Below are positions 32,504-41,302 of a DNA stretch of 64,000 bases, piece by piece. Position numbers and translations under genes: made by a program. Source of the stretch: JAEUHZ01 sp964552795. GTDB lineage: Bacteria > Planctomycetota > UBA1135 > GCA-002686595. Position 1 is the first letter of the stretch; each line of letters starts with the position of its first letter. Under the pieces are notes generated by a model. That model had not been told where the DNA came from and did no database searches. It saw nothing but the letters and a program-made list of their open reading frames with translations. The stretch covers positions 62,001-126,000 of the forward strand of contig CAZKIO010000001.1 in the NCBI GenBank assembly GCA_964552795.1. The letters are read 5' to 3'.

Positions 32504-34285
32504 ATGTCGACCGCCCGGTTCCTGCGACTCTCCTTCCTCGCGACCTCGCTGGCCGCCAGCGCATCGGCCCAGCTCGAACACGACCTCACGATCCCCTGGA
32601 CGTCCGGCCTGGGCGCGGCGAACGCGCTCAACCGCGCGGTCGCCGTGGACGCATCGGGAGACGGTCGCCTCGACCTGTTCGTGCGCGGCGGCACGGACAA
32701 CTCGCGGATCTTCTTCTTCGACAACGTCTGGGGCGGAGGGGGCGGGCTGGCGACCGGGATCGCGTGCAACGACTTCGCCGCGGCGCCCGGGCAGGGACCG
32801 GACGGCATCGGAGCCCTGGCGTTCGTCGACGCCGCGGGGTTGAAGCTGCTCGTGCGCAATGAACTCAAGATCGACGAGCCCTCGACCCTGGAGTTCCAGG
32901 CGCCGACGCTGATCGCCGCCGACCACTGGACGGGGGCGTTGCGCGTGCGCGTCGGCGACCTGGACAACGCCGGCTCGCCCGACTACGCCGGCGTGCGGGA
33001 CGATGGGCGGTCGATCATCGTGCGCCTGGGCGGCGCGTCGTCGGACGTCGAGTTCGACATCGGGCGCGACGTCCTGGACATCGCGATCCTGCAGTGGAAC
33101 GCGTCGCCGGCGAGGGAGATCGCGGTTCTCACGAACCTGGGCGTGGAGATCCGCTCGGGGGCGGGCGCGGTGATCGACGCCGTTCCCGTCGCCGGTCACA
33201 CGTCGCGCGCGTTCGCGGTGCTGCCCGTGCCGGGCGACAAGGACCGCTTGGCGTGGCTCGGCACGGAGGGGACGAGCGGCCCCGCGAAGTTCGCGCTCCT
33301 GAAGCGGGTGGCGCCCAAGGTCGAGAACCTCGTCGTGCTCGACGCGTCGGACCAGACCGCCGTCGGCCTTGCGACCGGCGACATCGACGGCGATGGGGAG
33401 ACGGACGTCGTCGTCACGCGCACGTCGACGCCGCTGCCCTGGGTGCTCTTCAACCTGGCGCCCTCGACTCCGTGGTTCGACCCGCAGGACACCCAGTGCA
33501 AGACGGTGCCGAGCGGTTGGACCACGTCGCAGACCGCGGTCGGGCAGCCCGTGCTGGCGCGCTTCGCGAACGGAGCCCGCGCCGAGCTGGTCCTGCCGGC
33601 GCACTCGTCGAACTCGGCCGAGCTCGCGTTGTTCCACCAGCCGTCGTATGGACTGACCAGCGCGGACGTCTTCCTGTTCGACGCGACGCAGAACGACCCC
33701 GATGTTCGATTCGATGCCCCGACGACCCCGGCCGAGCGGGTCCTGGCGTTCACGTTGAACTTCGGCACGGAGGTCCTGGCGCCCCCTTCGGGGACGGAGG
33801 ACCGCCGGCTCGAGTTCCTGATGTGGAAGGGCGTCGGCGGCGGGAACGTCTCCACGCTGATCGACAAGCGCTACTGGATCAACTGGCCGTCGAGCGTCGA
33901 GGACACGGATCTGCGGATCGCGGGCCTGACCGTCGCCATGGAGGAAGGCAGCAACTCCACCGCGTGCGACTTCATCCCCCGTTTCATCGAGGTGCGGCAG
34001 ATCCGCGTCACGACGAACGGCGCGATCACCGAGTCGGGCCCCGCTTACGGGTTCGGGATCGTTCGCGCAATGGAGGATGTCAGTGTGTATCCGCCGTGGG
34101 GGCCCGAGGGCGCGGACCTGATCGACGGCTCGACGATGGACCACTTCACCTGCGAGGTGCCGGGGCCGGAAGGCGCGATCCACGCGCGCGCCATCGTCCG
34201 CCGCCGGCCGCCCAATCCGGTCGCGGGGCAGCCGCCCACGTACCCCGTCGTGAACACGACGGGGGCGACGGCCACGCACAACTGA
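32504..34285 (+). CDS. Secreted FG-GAP-like protein
   Basis: 593 residues. Signal peptide 1-22 (cleavage after ASA). Contains a few calcium-loop-like motifs (DASGDGRLDLFV, DLDNAGSPDYAG, DIDGDGETDVVV) within a beta-rich body, then about 250 residues without recognisable repeats. FG-GAP/VCBS propeller membership is probable for the first half; the rest is unassigned. Lacks the cysteine module. GGAGG lies 8 nt upstream of the ATG. It diverges from the sialidase and converges with the CHAT gene. Confidence 0.75.
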   Translation: MSTARFLRLSFLATSLAASASAQLEHDLTIPWTSGLGAANALNRAVAVDASGDGRLDLFVRGGTDNSRIFFFDNVWGGGGGLATGIACNDFAAAPGQGPDGIGALAFVDAAGLKLLVRNELKIDEPSTLEFQAPTLIAADHWTGALRVRVGDLDNAGSPDYAGVRDDGRSIIVRLGGASSDVEFDIGRDVLDIAILQWNASPAREIAVLTNLGVEIRSGAGAVIDAVPVAGHTSRAFAVLPVPGDKDRLAWLGTEGTSGPAKFALLKRVAPKVENLVVLDASDQTAVGLATGDIDGDGETDVVVTRTSTPLPWVLFNLAPSTPWFDPQDTQCKTVPSGWTTSQTAVGQPVLARFANGARAELVLPAHSSNSAELALFHQPSYGLTSADVFLFDATQNDPDVRFDAPTTPAERVLAFTLNFGTEVLAPPSGTEDRRLEFLMWKGVGGGNVSTLIDKRYWINWPSSVEDTDLRIAGLTVAMEEGSNSTACDFIPRFIEVRQIRVTTNGAITESGPAYGFGIVRAMEDVSVYPPWGPEGADLIDGSTMDHFTCEVPGPEGAIHARAIVRRRPPNPVAGQPPTYPVVNTTGATATHN

Positions 34286-34307
34286 CGCACGGCGCCGCGG
34301 CGGCGGC

Positions 34308-36779
34308 TCAGGACCGCCGCCGCACGAGCGCCCAGCCGAGGAGGCCGGCCAGCAGGACCGCCACGAGCGCGCCCGCGCCGAGCACGAAGAACATCCTCGT
34401 GCGCGGCGCGGAGTCCTCGATGGCCCGCGCCGCGCCGCGTGCACCCGGATCGCCGTACAGCACCACCGTCGCGTGGAAGAACGGGTCGCGCGTCGCCGCG
34501 TCCGACCACACGAGCTCGCGCGCCGCGCGCAGGGCCTCGGCCGGCGCCTCGCCATGCGCGACGCCCAGCGAGAAGCGCCGGGCCATCTTCAGGCTGGGAC
34601 GCAGCGCCACGTCGCTGCGGCTGACCACGGCGCTCGTCGCGCCCGCTTCCAGGAACGCGCTGCCCAGGTGCGCCGCCGTGTCGTCGCCGGCGCGCGCGGG
34701 CCCGCGCTGGGTGCCGCACGCCCACAGCGCGACCACGCGCGGCGCGGCGAGCCGCCGAAGGTCCTCGCGCCAGGCAACGGGGCGCGCGCCGGCGACGGTC
34801 GCGACCACGAGGCCCGCGGGATCGAAACGGCTCGCGTCGTGCACGCCGTGGGCCACGATCTGCAGCAGGCGCGCCCCGGCGAGCCCCGGCGCCGCGAGTG
34901 CGTCCAGCGTGGCTTCGTCGCGTGCCAGCACGCGCACGCGTTCGACGGCGTGGCCGGCCGCCAGGTCGAGCAGATCGCCGTCGTCCACGTCGAGCGCGGC
35001 GAGACCCGGCCAGCGCCGGTCGACCTCGGGCGCGTGCGCCGGCACGCCGAACACGATGACGTCCCACGGCCCGGTGCTGGCGGCGGTGCGACGGCGCGCG
35101 GCGAGCGCGATCGCGAGCGGCAGCGACGGCGCGTGGGCGATGGCGCGCTCGACGCCCAGCGGTCGGCCTCCCCCCAGGTCGAGGGCCTCCAGCGACAGAC
35201 CGCCGCACAGCTCGTCGCCGACCACGATCAGGCCCGGCTGCACGCGCAGCGCCTCCCGGATGCGTGCGTCGAACAGCGCGTCACGCAGCGCGGTCGCGGC
35301 GATCTCCAGCCGGCCCGCGCGCTCCGGACGCGCCGCGTCCGGCGCCTCGAACAGTCGGCCCACGAAGTCGTTGCGCAGCGGCTCGAGGCGCTGGATCGCG
35401 GCACCCTCGGCCGCGACGGCGCCCTGCGGCCCGAGCACGAGCACGTGCGTGCGCCAGGAGCTGGGCAGGAGCACCAGCAGCGATGCGTCGCCTTCGAGCA
35501 GCTCGCGACGGATGCGTCCGGCGTCGATCGGGCCCTGATCGAGCTGCCGCGCGGCCGTGCCCGCCGACTGCAGCGCCGCGAGCGCCGCAATCGCGCGTTC
35601 GACGCCGGCCTGTTCGCCCTCGAGCGCGACCGCCAGGCGCACCGTCTGGCCCAGCAGGAGCCGCGGAGTGTCGTAGACGAGGAAGCCCTGGCCGCCGGGC
35701 ACCTCGGGGCGTCGCAGCCAGTCCGCGCGCAGCGCGCCCAGGGCCGCGTCGATGCGCCGCGCGTGCTCGCGGAGCGTCGCGACGTCGGCCCGTTCGGCGA
35801 ACGCGCACTCGACGGCCAGCGCTTCGAGGTGCGCGCGCTGTCCGACGTCGGACGGCGTCCCGTCGGCGTGCGCGCCGGCGACGTCGGCGAGGCGCAGGCG
35901 CGCCGCGGCGTGGTCCCCGGCGCGCACGTCGAGCTCGGCGAGCGTCAGGTTCGCATCGTCGCGCTCGTACCCGCCGACGTCGCCCAGGCGCGCGGACTCG
36001 AGCACGGCCTCCAGGTCGCGGCGCGCCTCCGTCGCGCGCGCCGGAGCGGCGTGCGCGATCTTCGCGAGCGCCTGCCCGCGGCGCAGGCGCCACTGCGGCG
36101 CGTACTCGGGCGGCAGACCGGGCGCGGAGAGCTCGCGCTCCGCGAGGGCCTCGACGGGCTCCCAGGCCTTCAGCAGGAGCAGCACGTTCGCGCGCTGCAG
36201 CTCCGAGGTGTGCCGCGCGTCGTCGGGCAGGCTCGCCGCGAGCTGCTCCAGCTCGTCGGACAGCTCGGCCGCGCGCTCGGGGCGCCCGAGGTCGACCCAC
36301 GCCTGGCAGCGGTGGAAGCACAACTCGATCCGGAAGGGCTCGTGCCGGTCGAGGCCCGGCACCTGCGCGGCGATCGACTCCGCGCGCGCGACGAGATCCA
36401 GCACGCTCGAGGCCTCGCGCCGCTCGTTCAGGAGCCCGGCGAGGTCCAGGTGCAGCAGCGCGCGCGCGCGGCTCGGCGCGGCTTCGGTGCGCAGCGCCTC
36501 GCGCAAGACCGCCTCCGCGTCGGCGCCGCGACCCAGGAGGATCATGCCGCGCGCGTGCAGCAGGTCGATCGAGGCGCGTTCCTCGTCCGTGGCCGGGCGA
36601 GCCGCGGCGATCGCGGAGAGGAACGCCTCCGCGGCGGCCGGCTCGGCCGGATCCGGCCCGTCGAGCAGCACCTGATACAGCGCCCCGATGCGCTGCACCG
36701 CGTCCCCGGCAGCGGGTTCCTGGGCGACGGCCGCGGCGCTCAGCGCGAGAGCGAGAAGGCCCGCTCGAACGGCGGCCCA
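34308..36779 (-). CDS. Exported TPR-CHAT protease with C-terminal membrane anchor; start unclear
   Basis: About 823 residues of coding-type frame. Seen: signal-peptide-like stretch VRAGLLALALSAAAVAQEP at the N-terminus; helical TPR-like repeats to about residue 350; C-terminal CHAT domain with catalytic His (VAHGVHD, about 644) and Cys (LWACGTQRG, about 688); DPFFHATVVLYGDPG; and a membrane segment in the last 30 residues (MFFVLGAGALVAVLLAGLLGWAL). Both caspase-like catalytic residues are kept. No ATG, GTG or TTG lies in frame near the signal peptide; see finding. In-frame alternatives are ATG 36920 (870 aa, deep overlap with the anti-sigma gene) and GTG 36698 (796 aa, no signal). Third gene of a sigma/anti-sigma operon. 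Substrate unknown. Confidence 0.75.
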   Translation of the reverse strand, partial: WAAVRAGLLALALSAAAVAQEPAAGDAVQRIGALYQVLLDGPDPAEPAAAEAFLSAIAAARPATDEERASIDLLHARGMILLGRGADAEAVLREALRTEAAPSRARALLHLDLAGLLNERREASSVLDLVARAESIAAQVPGLDRHEPFRIELCFHRCQAWVDLGRPERAAELSDELEQLAASLPDDARHTSELQRANVLLLLKAWEPVEALAERELSAPGLPPEYAPQWRLRRGQALAKIAHAAPARATEARRDLEAVLESARLGDVGGYERDDANLTLAELDVRAGDHAAARLRLADVAGAHADGTPSDVGQRAHLEALAVECAFAERADVATLREHARRIDAALGALRADWLRRPEVPGGQGFLVYDTPRLLLGQTVRLAVALEGEQAGVERAIAALAALQSAGTAARQLDQGPIDAGRIRRELLEGDASLLVLLPSSWRTHVLVLGPQGAVAAEGAAIQRLEPLRNDFVGRLFEAPDAARPERAGRLEIAATALRDALFDARIREALRVQPGLIVVGDELCGGLSLEALDLGGGRPLGVERAIAHAPSLPLAIALAARRRTAASTGPWDVIVFGVPAHAPEVDRRWPGLAALDVDDGDLLDLAAGHAVERVRVLARDEATLDALAAPGLAGARLLQIVAHGVHDASRFDPAGLVVATVAGARPVAWREDLRRLAAPRVVALWACGTQRGPARAGDDTAAHLGSAFLEAGATSAVVSRSDVALRPSLKMARRFSLGVAHGEAPAEALRAARELVWSDAATRDPFFHATVVLYGDPGARGAARAIEDSAPRTRMFFVLGAGALVAVLLAGLLGWALVRRRS

Positions 36780-37426
36780 TCGGGCTGGCCGCTGGCGTCG
36801 AGGGGCTGGACGCGCAGGATCACCGTGCCCGTGAGCCGCTCCAGCAGAGCCGAATCCGGCCGGTAGCTCCGCGCCCAGACCCGCGTGCTCTCGACGACGC
36901 GCTCTCCCGACTTCGACCATCCCTCGATCTCGATGCGGAGGCTGCGCCCCGGACCGGCAGGATAGTCGAACTCCACGCCCGCCGCGTCGAGCACGCCGTC
37001 GTCGTCGACGATGCGCGCGTCGCCGCCGCCCAGCAGCGGACCGGGATCGTGAGGCGACCGATCGCGCGTGCTTTCCCTCAGGGCGACCACCGCGACGATC
37101 AACGCCGCGGCGGCGAGGAGGCCGAGAAGCACCAGCTTGCGCGGAGCGCGGCGCTCGGAACGCGGCGCGGGCAGCACTCTGGACGCCGCCAGCGCGCGCC
37201 GCGCGAGCTCGACGTCGGCCTCGGTCGGCTCGCCCAGGTCTTCGAGCACCTCGCGGCGTTCGGAATCCGCGCTCTCGAGCGTCTCCTGGAGCCGCGCGGT
37301 CTCGAACCAGCGCTCGCGGCAACCGGGACACTCGGCGAGGTGCCGGCGCGCGACGTCCGAGGCGGGATCCTCGTCGCCCGTCGCGAGCCGGCGCAGGAAG
37401 TCGTCGTGATGTTCTGCGGGCTTCAC
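36740..37426 (-). CDS. Zinc-finger membrane anti-sigma factor
   Basis: 228 residues, GTG start overlapping the sigma stop (GTGA). Seen: N-terminal zinc-binding motif ARRHLAECPGCRERW (His-x3-Cys-x2-Cys, about residues 28-42), one membrane segment (LVLLGLLAAAALIVAVVAL, about 108-126), and an extracytoplasmic beta-rich domain of about 100 residues. This is the usual layout of a ZAS-type anti-sigma factor. It overlaps the start of the CHAT frame by about 40 nt, implying coupling. Regulated proteolysis of such proteins is known in general; whether the adjacent CHAT protease does it is speculation. Confidence 0.85.
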   Translation of the reverse strand: MKPAEHHDDFLRRLATGDEDPASDVARRHLAECPGCRERWFETARLQETLESADSERREVLEDLGEPTEADVELARRALAASRVLPAPRSERRAPRKLVLLGLLAAAALIVAVVALRESTRDRSPHDPGPLLGGGDARIVDDDGVLDAAGVEFDYPAGPGRSLRIEIEGWSKSGERVVESTRVWARSYRPDSALLERLTGTVILRVQPLDASGQPDGPPFERAFSLSR

Positions 37427-38067
37427 TTCGTGGTCTCCCCGAGCTTGCCGCGCAGACGTTCCTGAAGGCGGCCGAGGCCGCGGTAGTAGCGCGACTTCGC
37501 CGTGCTCGGCGTGATCGCGAGGCGAGCGGCGAGGTCTTCGAACGTGAGCGCCTCGAAGTGCTTGAGACGCAGGACCTCGGCCTCGGCGGGATCGAGGCCG
37601 GCCAGCACTTCCAGCAGGTAGTCGCGGTCCAGGTCGGGATCCTCGACCCCGTCGTCGACCAGCGTCGTGCCGTGGACGGGCTCGGCGCGGATGTCCGGGC
37701 GCCGGCGCTTGCTGCGCACGGCGTTCATCATCTCGAACCGCGCGAGGCCGTAGCACCAGGACTCCAGTCGGGACTGCCCGGAGAACTGGTCGAGCTTGCG
37801 CCAGGCGAGGATCAGCGTCTCCTGGGCCAGGTCCTCCAGCTCCTGCTCGTCGAGCGGCCGGCCGAGGCGCTGCGAGATCGCCTTCAGCATCCGCGGGATG
37901 CACGCCAGCCGGCGCAGGAACCGTTGGGTCGCGACCTCGTCGCCCGCCAGGCACGCACGCGCCAGGATCAGGTCCTCGGCGAAGGGCCGATCGGCGGGCG
38001 CCGTGTCGATCGGCGGGCGGGACTCGGCGACGCGTTCTGCACCGGGCTGGGAGTGGGCGGCGCTCAC
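37423..38067 (-). CDS. ECF-type sigma factor controlling the CHAT operon
   Basis: 214 residues. Region 2 (DEVATQRFLRRLACIPRM ... LEDLAQETLILAWRKLDQFSGQSRLESWCYGLARFEMMNAVRSKRRR) and region 4 (LDPAEAEVLRLKHFEALTFEDLAARLAITPSTAKSRYYRGLGRLQE) are clear. GTG 38067 was chosen because TACACT ends 14 nt upstream; a longer in-frame reading to 38445 crosses this promoter and has low-complexity sequence. First gene of sigma / anti-sigma / CHAT. Confidence 0.9.
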   Translation of the reverse strand: MSAAHSQPGAERVAESRPPIDTAPADRPFAEDLILARACLAGDEVATQRFLRRLACIPRMLKAISQRLGRPLDEQELEDLAQETLILAWRKLDQFSGQSRLESWCYGLARFEMMNAVRSKRRRPDIRAEPVHGTTLVDDGVEDPDLDRDYLLEVLAGLDPAEAEVLRLKHFEALTFEDLAARLAITPSTAKSRYYRGLGRLQERLRGKLGETTK

Positions 38068-38081
38068 GGGAATCCCGGGCG

Positions 38082-38087
38082 AGTGTA
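38082..38087 (-). promoter_or_regulatory. -10-like TACACT for the sigma-CHAT operon
   Basis: GG-TACACT ends 14 nt before GTG 38067 on the minus strand. Confidence 0.45.
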
Positions 38088-38303
38088 CCGGGGCAGGCCG
38101 CCTGACCGCGTTGTCGGGCCGGAACACCCGGAACGGCTCCGGGGTCCACACGACGATGGGGCGCAGGACGTGGGCCACGAAGGTGGTTCGTCCGCGAAGG
38201 CAGCCGCGGTCGCCGGAATCCGAGCGCAAGCGCACAGGGGCCGAGGCGAGCACGCGCCTCCGCCCGAACGCCTGGGCCCTGGCGCCGCAGGTCCTGGGTC
38301 CGC

Positions 38304-38309
38304 TAGCGT
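38304..38309 (+). promoter_or_regulatory. -10-like TAGCGT
   Basis: GC-TAGCGT, 10 nt before a small ORF (38320) and 54 nt before the porin ATG 38364. Confidence 0.4.
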
Positions 38310-38319
38310 GTGCGCCCTC

Positions 38320-38370
38320 ATGGGTCGACGACGGGCAGGGGTCGCGCGCGTGGTCTTGGAACCATGTTGA
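38320..38370 (+). other. Possible 16-codon upstream ORF overlapping the porin start
   Basis: ATG 38320 begins 10 nt after TAGCGT and encodes MGRRRAGVARVVLEPC; its stop lies 4 nt inside the porin reading frame start. Same arrangement as upstream of thrB. Tentative. Confidence 0.25.
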
Positions 38371-39635
38371 TCTCCTTGGGAGCGTGGTTGCTGCTCGCGC
38401 AGGATGCGGCGCCCGCCCAACCGCCCGCCCAACAGAGGGCGCCACAGGCCCAGGACGGCGAGTTGCGCCGGCACGGCTCGCAGGACGAGCGCCGGCCGCT
38501 GGAGGAGGGCACCTGGCTCGACTCGGTGGCCGCCCTGCGACGGCACATGGCCAAACCTCTCGAAGCCCACGGCGTCACGTTCGGCGCCTACCTGACGATC
38601 GACGCCTCCTGGCTGGCGGACGGCGGCGCGGATCCCGGCTCGACCGCGATCCGGCACCTGCTCGACCTGGAGGTCGACGTCGAGAGCGGCGCGGCCTTCG
38701 GCTTCGACGGCGGCCTGCTCCACATCGGGTTCCAGGCCGCGGCCGGCGAGGACGGCTCGGCCGAGGCCGGCGTCGCGCAGAACGTGAGCAACATCGACGT
38801 GGACGACGATCGCGCGCAGTTCGCGAGCCTGTGGTACGAGCAGCGCTTCGAGGACCTGGGAGCCACGGCGCGCGCCGGCAAGATGGACGCGAACGCGCTG
38901 TTCGCGTTCACCGAACCGGGCAGCCACTTCCTGCACTCGTCGATGGGCTACAGCCCGACGATCCTCGACCTGCCGACCTACCCGGATCCGTCGTTCGGCC
39001 TGGTGTGGACGCAGGCGATCGCGGAGGGCCTCTCGGCCAGCGCGGGCGTCTTCGACGGCGCGGGGCGCGAGGGCGTGCGCACCGGCTCGCGCGGTCCGTC
39101 GACGTTGTTCGGATCGCCCAGCGACCTGTTCTGGATCGCGGAACTCGACGCGCAGTGGGGGCCCGACGGAGAGCGCGCGGGACGCGCGGGCCTGGGGGTC
39201 TGGCACCACGATGGAACGTACGAGCGCTTCGCGGGCGGGACGGAAGAGGGCACGGAAGGCGTGTACGTCGTCGCCGAGCAGCGCCTGTGGAGCGGGACCG
39301 GCGAGCGCGGGCTGGATGCGTTCCTGCAACTGGGCTGGGCCGACGAGGACGTTTCGTCCTTCGCCGAGCACCAGGGCGCGGGCGTCGTGTGGACGCCGCG
39401 CTGGCTGGGGAAGATGACGGACCGCTGCGGCCTGGGCGTCAGCCGCGTGCGGTTCACCGACGAGCCCGGCGCCGGTTTCGGCGCGAACACCGAGACGGCC
39501 TGGGAGGTGTTCTGGGCCTTCACGCCGATCCCGGGCGTGCGCATCAAGCCCGCCGTGCAGTACGTCACGAACCCCGGCGGCGCCGCGCACGACGACGCGC
39601 TGATCCTGACGTTGCGCACGTCGCTGTCGTTCTGA
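38364..39635 (+). CDS. OprB-like carbohydrate-selective porin
   Basis: 423 residues. Signal peptide (MLISLGAWLLLAQDAAPAQ). The body alternates short strands with turns, shows GKMDANALFAFTEPGSHFLHSSMG and LPTYPDPSFGLVWTQ typical of OprB-family porins, and ends in a hydrophobic strand with terminal Phe (ILTLRTSLSF), the outer-membrane insertion signal. Implies an outer membrane with sugar-permeable channels. ATG 38364 gives the best signal peptide. A small ORF overlaps the start (see entry). Confidence 0.82.
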   Translation: MLISLGAWLLLAQDAAPAQPPAQQRAPQAQDGELRRHGSQDERRPLEEGTWLDSVAALRRHMAKPLEAHGVTFGAYLTIDASWLADGGADPGSTAIRHLLDLEVDVESGAAFGFDGGLLHIGFQAAAGEDGSAEAGVAQNVSNIDVDDDRAQFASLWYEQRFEDLGATARAGKMDANALFAFTEPGSHFLHSSMGYSPTILDLPTYPDPSFGLVWTQAIAEGLSASAGVFDGAGREGVRTGSRGPSTLFGSPSDLFWIAELDAQWGPDGERAGRAGLGVWHHDGTYERFAGGTEEGTEGVYVVAEQRLWSGTGERGLDAFLQLGWADEDVSSFAEHQGAGVVWTPRWLGKMTDRCGLGVSRVRFTDEPGAGFGANTETAWEVFWAFTPIPGVRIKPAVQYVTNPGGAAHDDALILTLRTSLSF

Positions 39636-39637
39636 GG

Positions 39638-39660
39638 GCCCGGCGGCGCGCCGCACCGGG
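39638..39660. terminator. GC palindrome after the porin gene
   Basis: GCGGCG-CGCCGC palindrome at 39643-39654 flanked by CCCGG and CCGGG, starting 3 nt after the porin stop. Possible terminator without U tract. Confidence 0.35.
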
Positions 39661-39712
39661 GGGGCCGCGGCCTCGGCGCCTCCCGCGGCTTGGCCGCGCG
39701 GCCTCGCCGGCC

Positions 39713-39718
39713 TATCTT
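39713..39718 (+). promoter_or_regulatory. -10-like TATCTT
   Basis: CC-TATCTT, 58 nt upstream of purF ATG 39777. Confidence 0.35.
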
Positions 39719-39776
39719 GTGCGCTTCGGCGATCGCGGCGGCAGCCCGCTCGGTGCCGACTGCGAGGCCCGCGACC

Positions 39777-41255
39777 ATGTGTGGATTCATCGGCATCTAC
39801 GGCCCCGACGGCATCGACGTCGCGGGGGAGATCTACGAGGGCCTGCTGGCCGTCCAGCACCGCGGCCAGGACGCGGCGGGCATCGTCACCTTCACGGACT
39901 CCTTCCACGTGAAGAAGGGCCGCGGCCTCGTGCTCGAGGTCTTCAACGAGAAGAACATGTCGCGCCTGGTCGGCAACCTGGGCGTCGGGCACGTGCGCTA
40001 CCCGACGGTCGGCGCGGGCAGCAAGGACGACGCGCAGCCCTTCCACCTGACCTTCCCGGTGGGCGTGGCGATGGCGCACAACGGCAACGTCACGAACTTC
40101 CAGGAGCTGCACGAGCGCCACTTCAAGAAGAGCGGGACGCGCCTGAACAGCACCTGCGACGTCGAGGTGATCCTGTTCGTGTTCGCCAGCGCGCTCAACG
40201 AGCGCATGCGGCCGGGGCACACGCCCACCGCGGACGACGTGTTCTTCGCCGTGAAGCGCGTGTTCGAGGCGGTCAAAGGCGCGTACTCGGTGGTCGCGGT
40301 GATCCCCGACGTCGGCATGGTCGCCTTCCGCGATCCGTTCGGCATCAAGCCCTGCGTGTTCGGCGAGAAGACCACCAAGGAAGGCCGCTGGTTCGCCTGC
40401 GCCAGCGAGTCGGTCGTGCTCGACGTCAACGGCTACCAGCGCACCTTCGACGTGCAGGCCGGCGAGGCCGTGCTGGTGATGCACGACCGCCAGCTCCTGC
40501 GCCGCAAGCTGACCGACAAGCCGCACCGGCCCTGCATCTTCGAGCTGGTGTACTTCGCGCGCCCCGACTCGTTCCTCGACGACGTGTCGGTCTACAAGAC
40601 GCGCCACCGCTTCGGCGAGGCGCTGGCGCGGCAGTGGAAGGCGGCCGGCGCTCCGACGCCGGACGCGGTGATCCCGATTCCCGACAGCTCGCGCGACGCG
40701 GCACTGGCGCTGGCGATGGAGCTGGGCATCCCGTACCGCGAGGGGCTGATCAAGAACCGCTACATCGGCCGCACGTTCATCATGCCCAGCCAGGCGAGCC
40801 GGCAGAGCTCGATCCGCCGCAAGCTGAACCCGATCCCGCTGGAGTTCGAGGGCAAGGACGTGCTGCTCGTGGACGACTCGATCGTGCGCGGCAACACCGC
40901 GGCGCGCATCGTGCAGATGGCGCGCGACGCGGGTGCCAGGAAGGTGTACCTGGCGTCGACCTCGCCGCCGCTGGTCGCGCCGTGTCCCTACGGCATCGAC
41001 ATGGCCACGAAGCGCGAGTTCGTGGCGGCCGGGAAGAGCAACGACCAGGTCAGCGCCGAGCTGGGCTGCGACTACCTGCTCTACCTCGACCGCGAGGCGA
41101 TGAACGCGGCGGCGCGCGTCGGCAACCCGCGCATCGACAAGTTCTGCAACGCGTGCTTCACGGGCGAGTATCCGACGGGCGACATCACCGTGGAGCGCCT
41201 GACGGCGATCGAAGGCGAGCGTCTCACGAACCGCGACCGGGTCGGCTGCTCCTAG
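39777..41255 (+). CDS. purF: Amidophosphoribosyltransferase (glutamine PRPP amidotransferase)
   Basis: 492 residues. First committed step of purine synthesis: PRPP plus glutamine to phosphoribosylamine. Seen: N-terminal nucleophile Cys2 (MCGFIGIYG, exposed after Met removal), HNGNVTNF for glutamine handling, and the C-terminal PRTase PRPP loop VLLVDDSIVRGNTAARIV. Cysteines near the C-terminus (CNACFTGEYPTGD) resemble the Fe-S-cluster class of PurF. No other pur gene is in the window. A sigma-factor gene starts 47 bp downstream. Confidence 0.95.
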   Translation: MCGFIGIYGPDGIDVAGEIYEGLLAVQHRGQDAAGIVTFTDSFHVKKGRGLVLEVFNEKNMSRLVGNLGVGHVRYPTVGAGSKDDAQPFHLTFPVGVAMAHNGNVTNFQELHERHFKKSGTRLNSTCDVEVILFVFASALNERMRPGHTPTADDVFFAVKRVFEAVKGAYSVVAVIPDVGMVAFRDPFGIKPCVFGEKTTKEGRWFACASESVVLDVNGYQRTFDVQAGEAVLVMHDRQLLRRKLTDKPHRPCIFELVYFARPDSFLDDVSVYKTRHRFGEALARQWKAAGAPTPDAVIPIPDSSRDAALALAMELGIPYREGLIKNRYIGRTFIMPSQASRQSSIRRKLNPIPLEFEGKDVLLVDDSIVRGNTAARIVQMARDAGARKVYLASTSPPLVAPCPYGIDMATKREFVAAGKSNDQVSAELGCDYLLYLDREAMNAAARVGNPRIDKFCNACFTGEYPTGDITVERLTAIEGERLTNRDRVGCS

Positions 41256-41302
41256 ACGCGGCGCCGCTCGCGGCAGGGTCCGGCGGACCGGTGCTTCCAA
41301 CC

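Noticed and set aside
36778..36780. ATG 36780 as a plain CHAT start
   Set aside because: It is out of frame with the signal peptide and CHAT domain; its own frame is Arg-rich and lacks motifs. Kept only as part of the frameshift finding.
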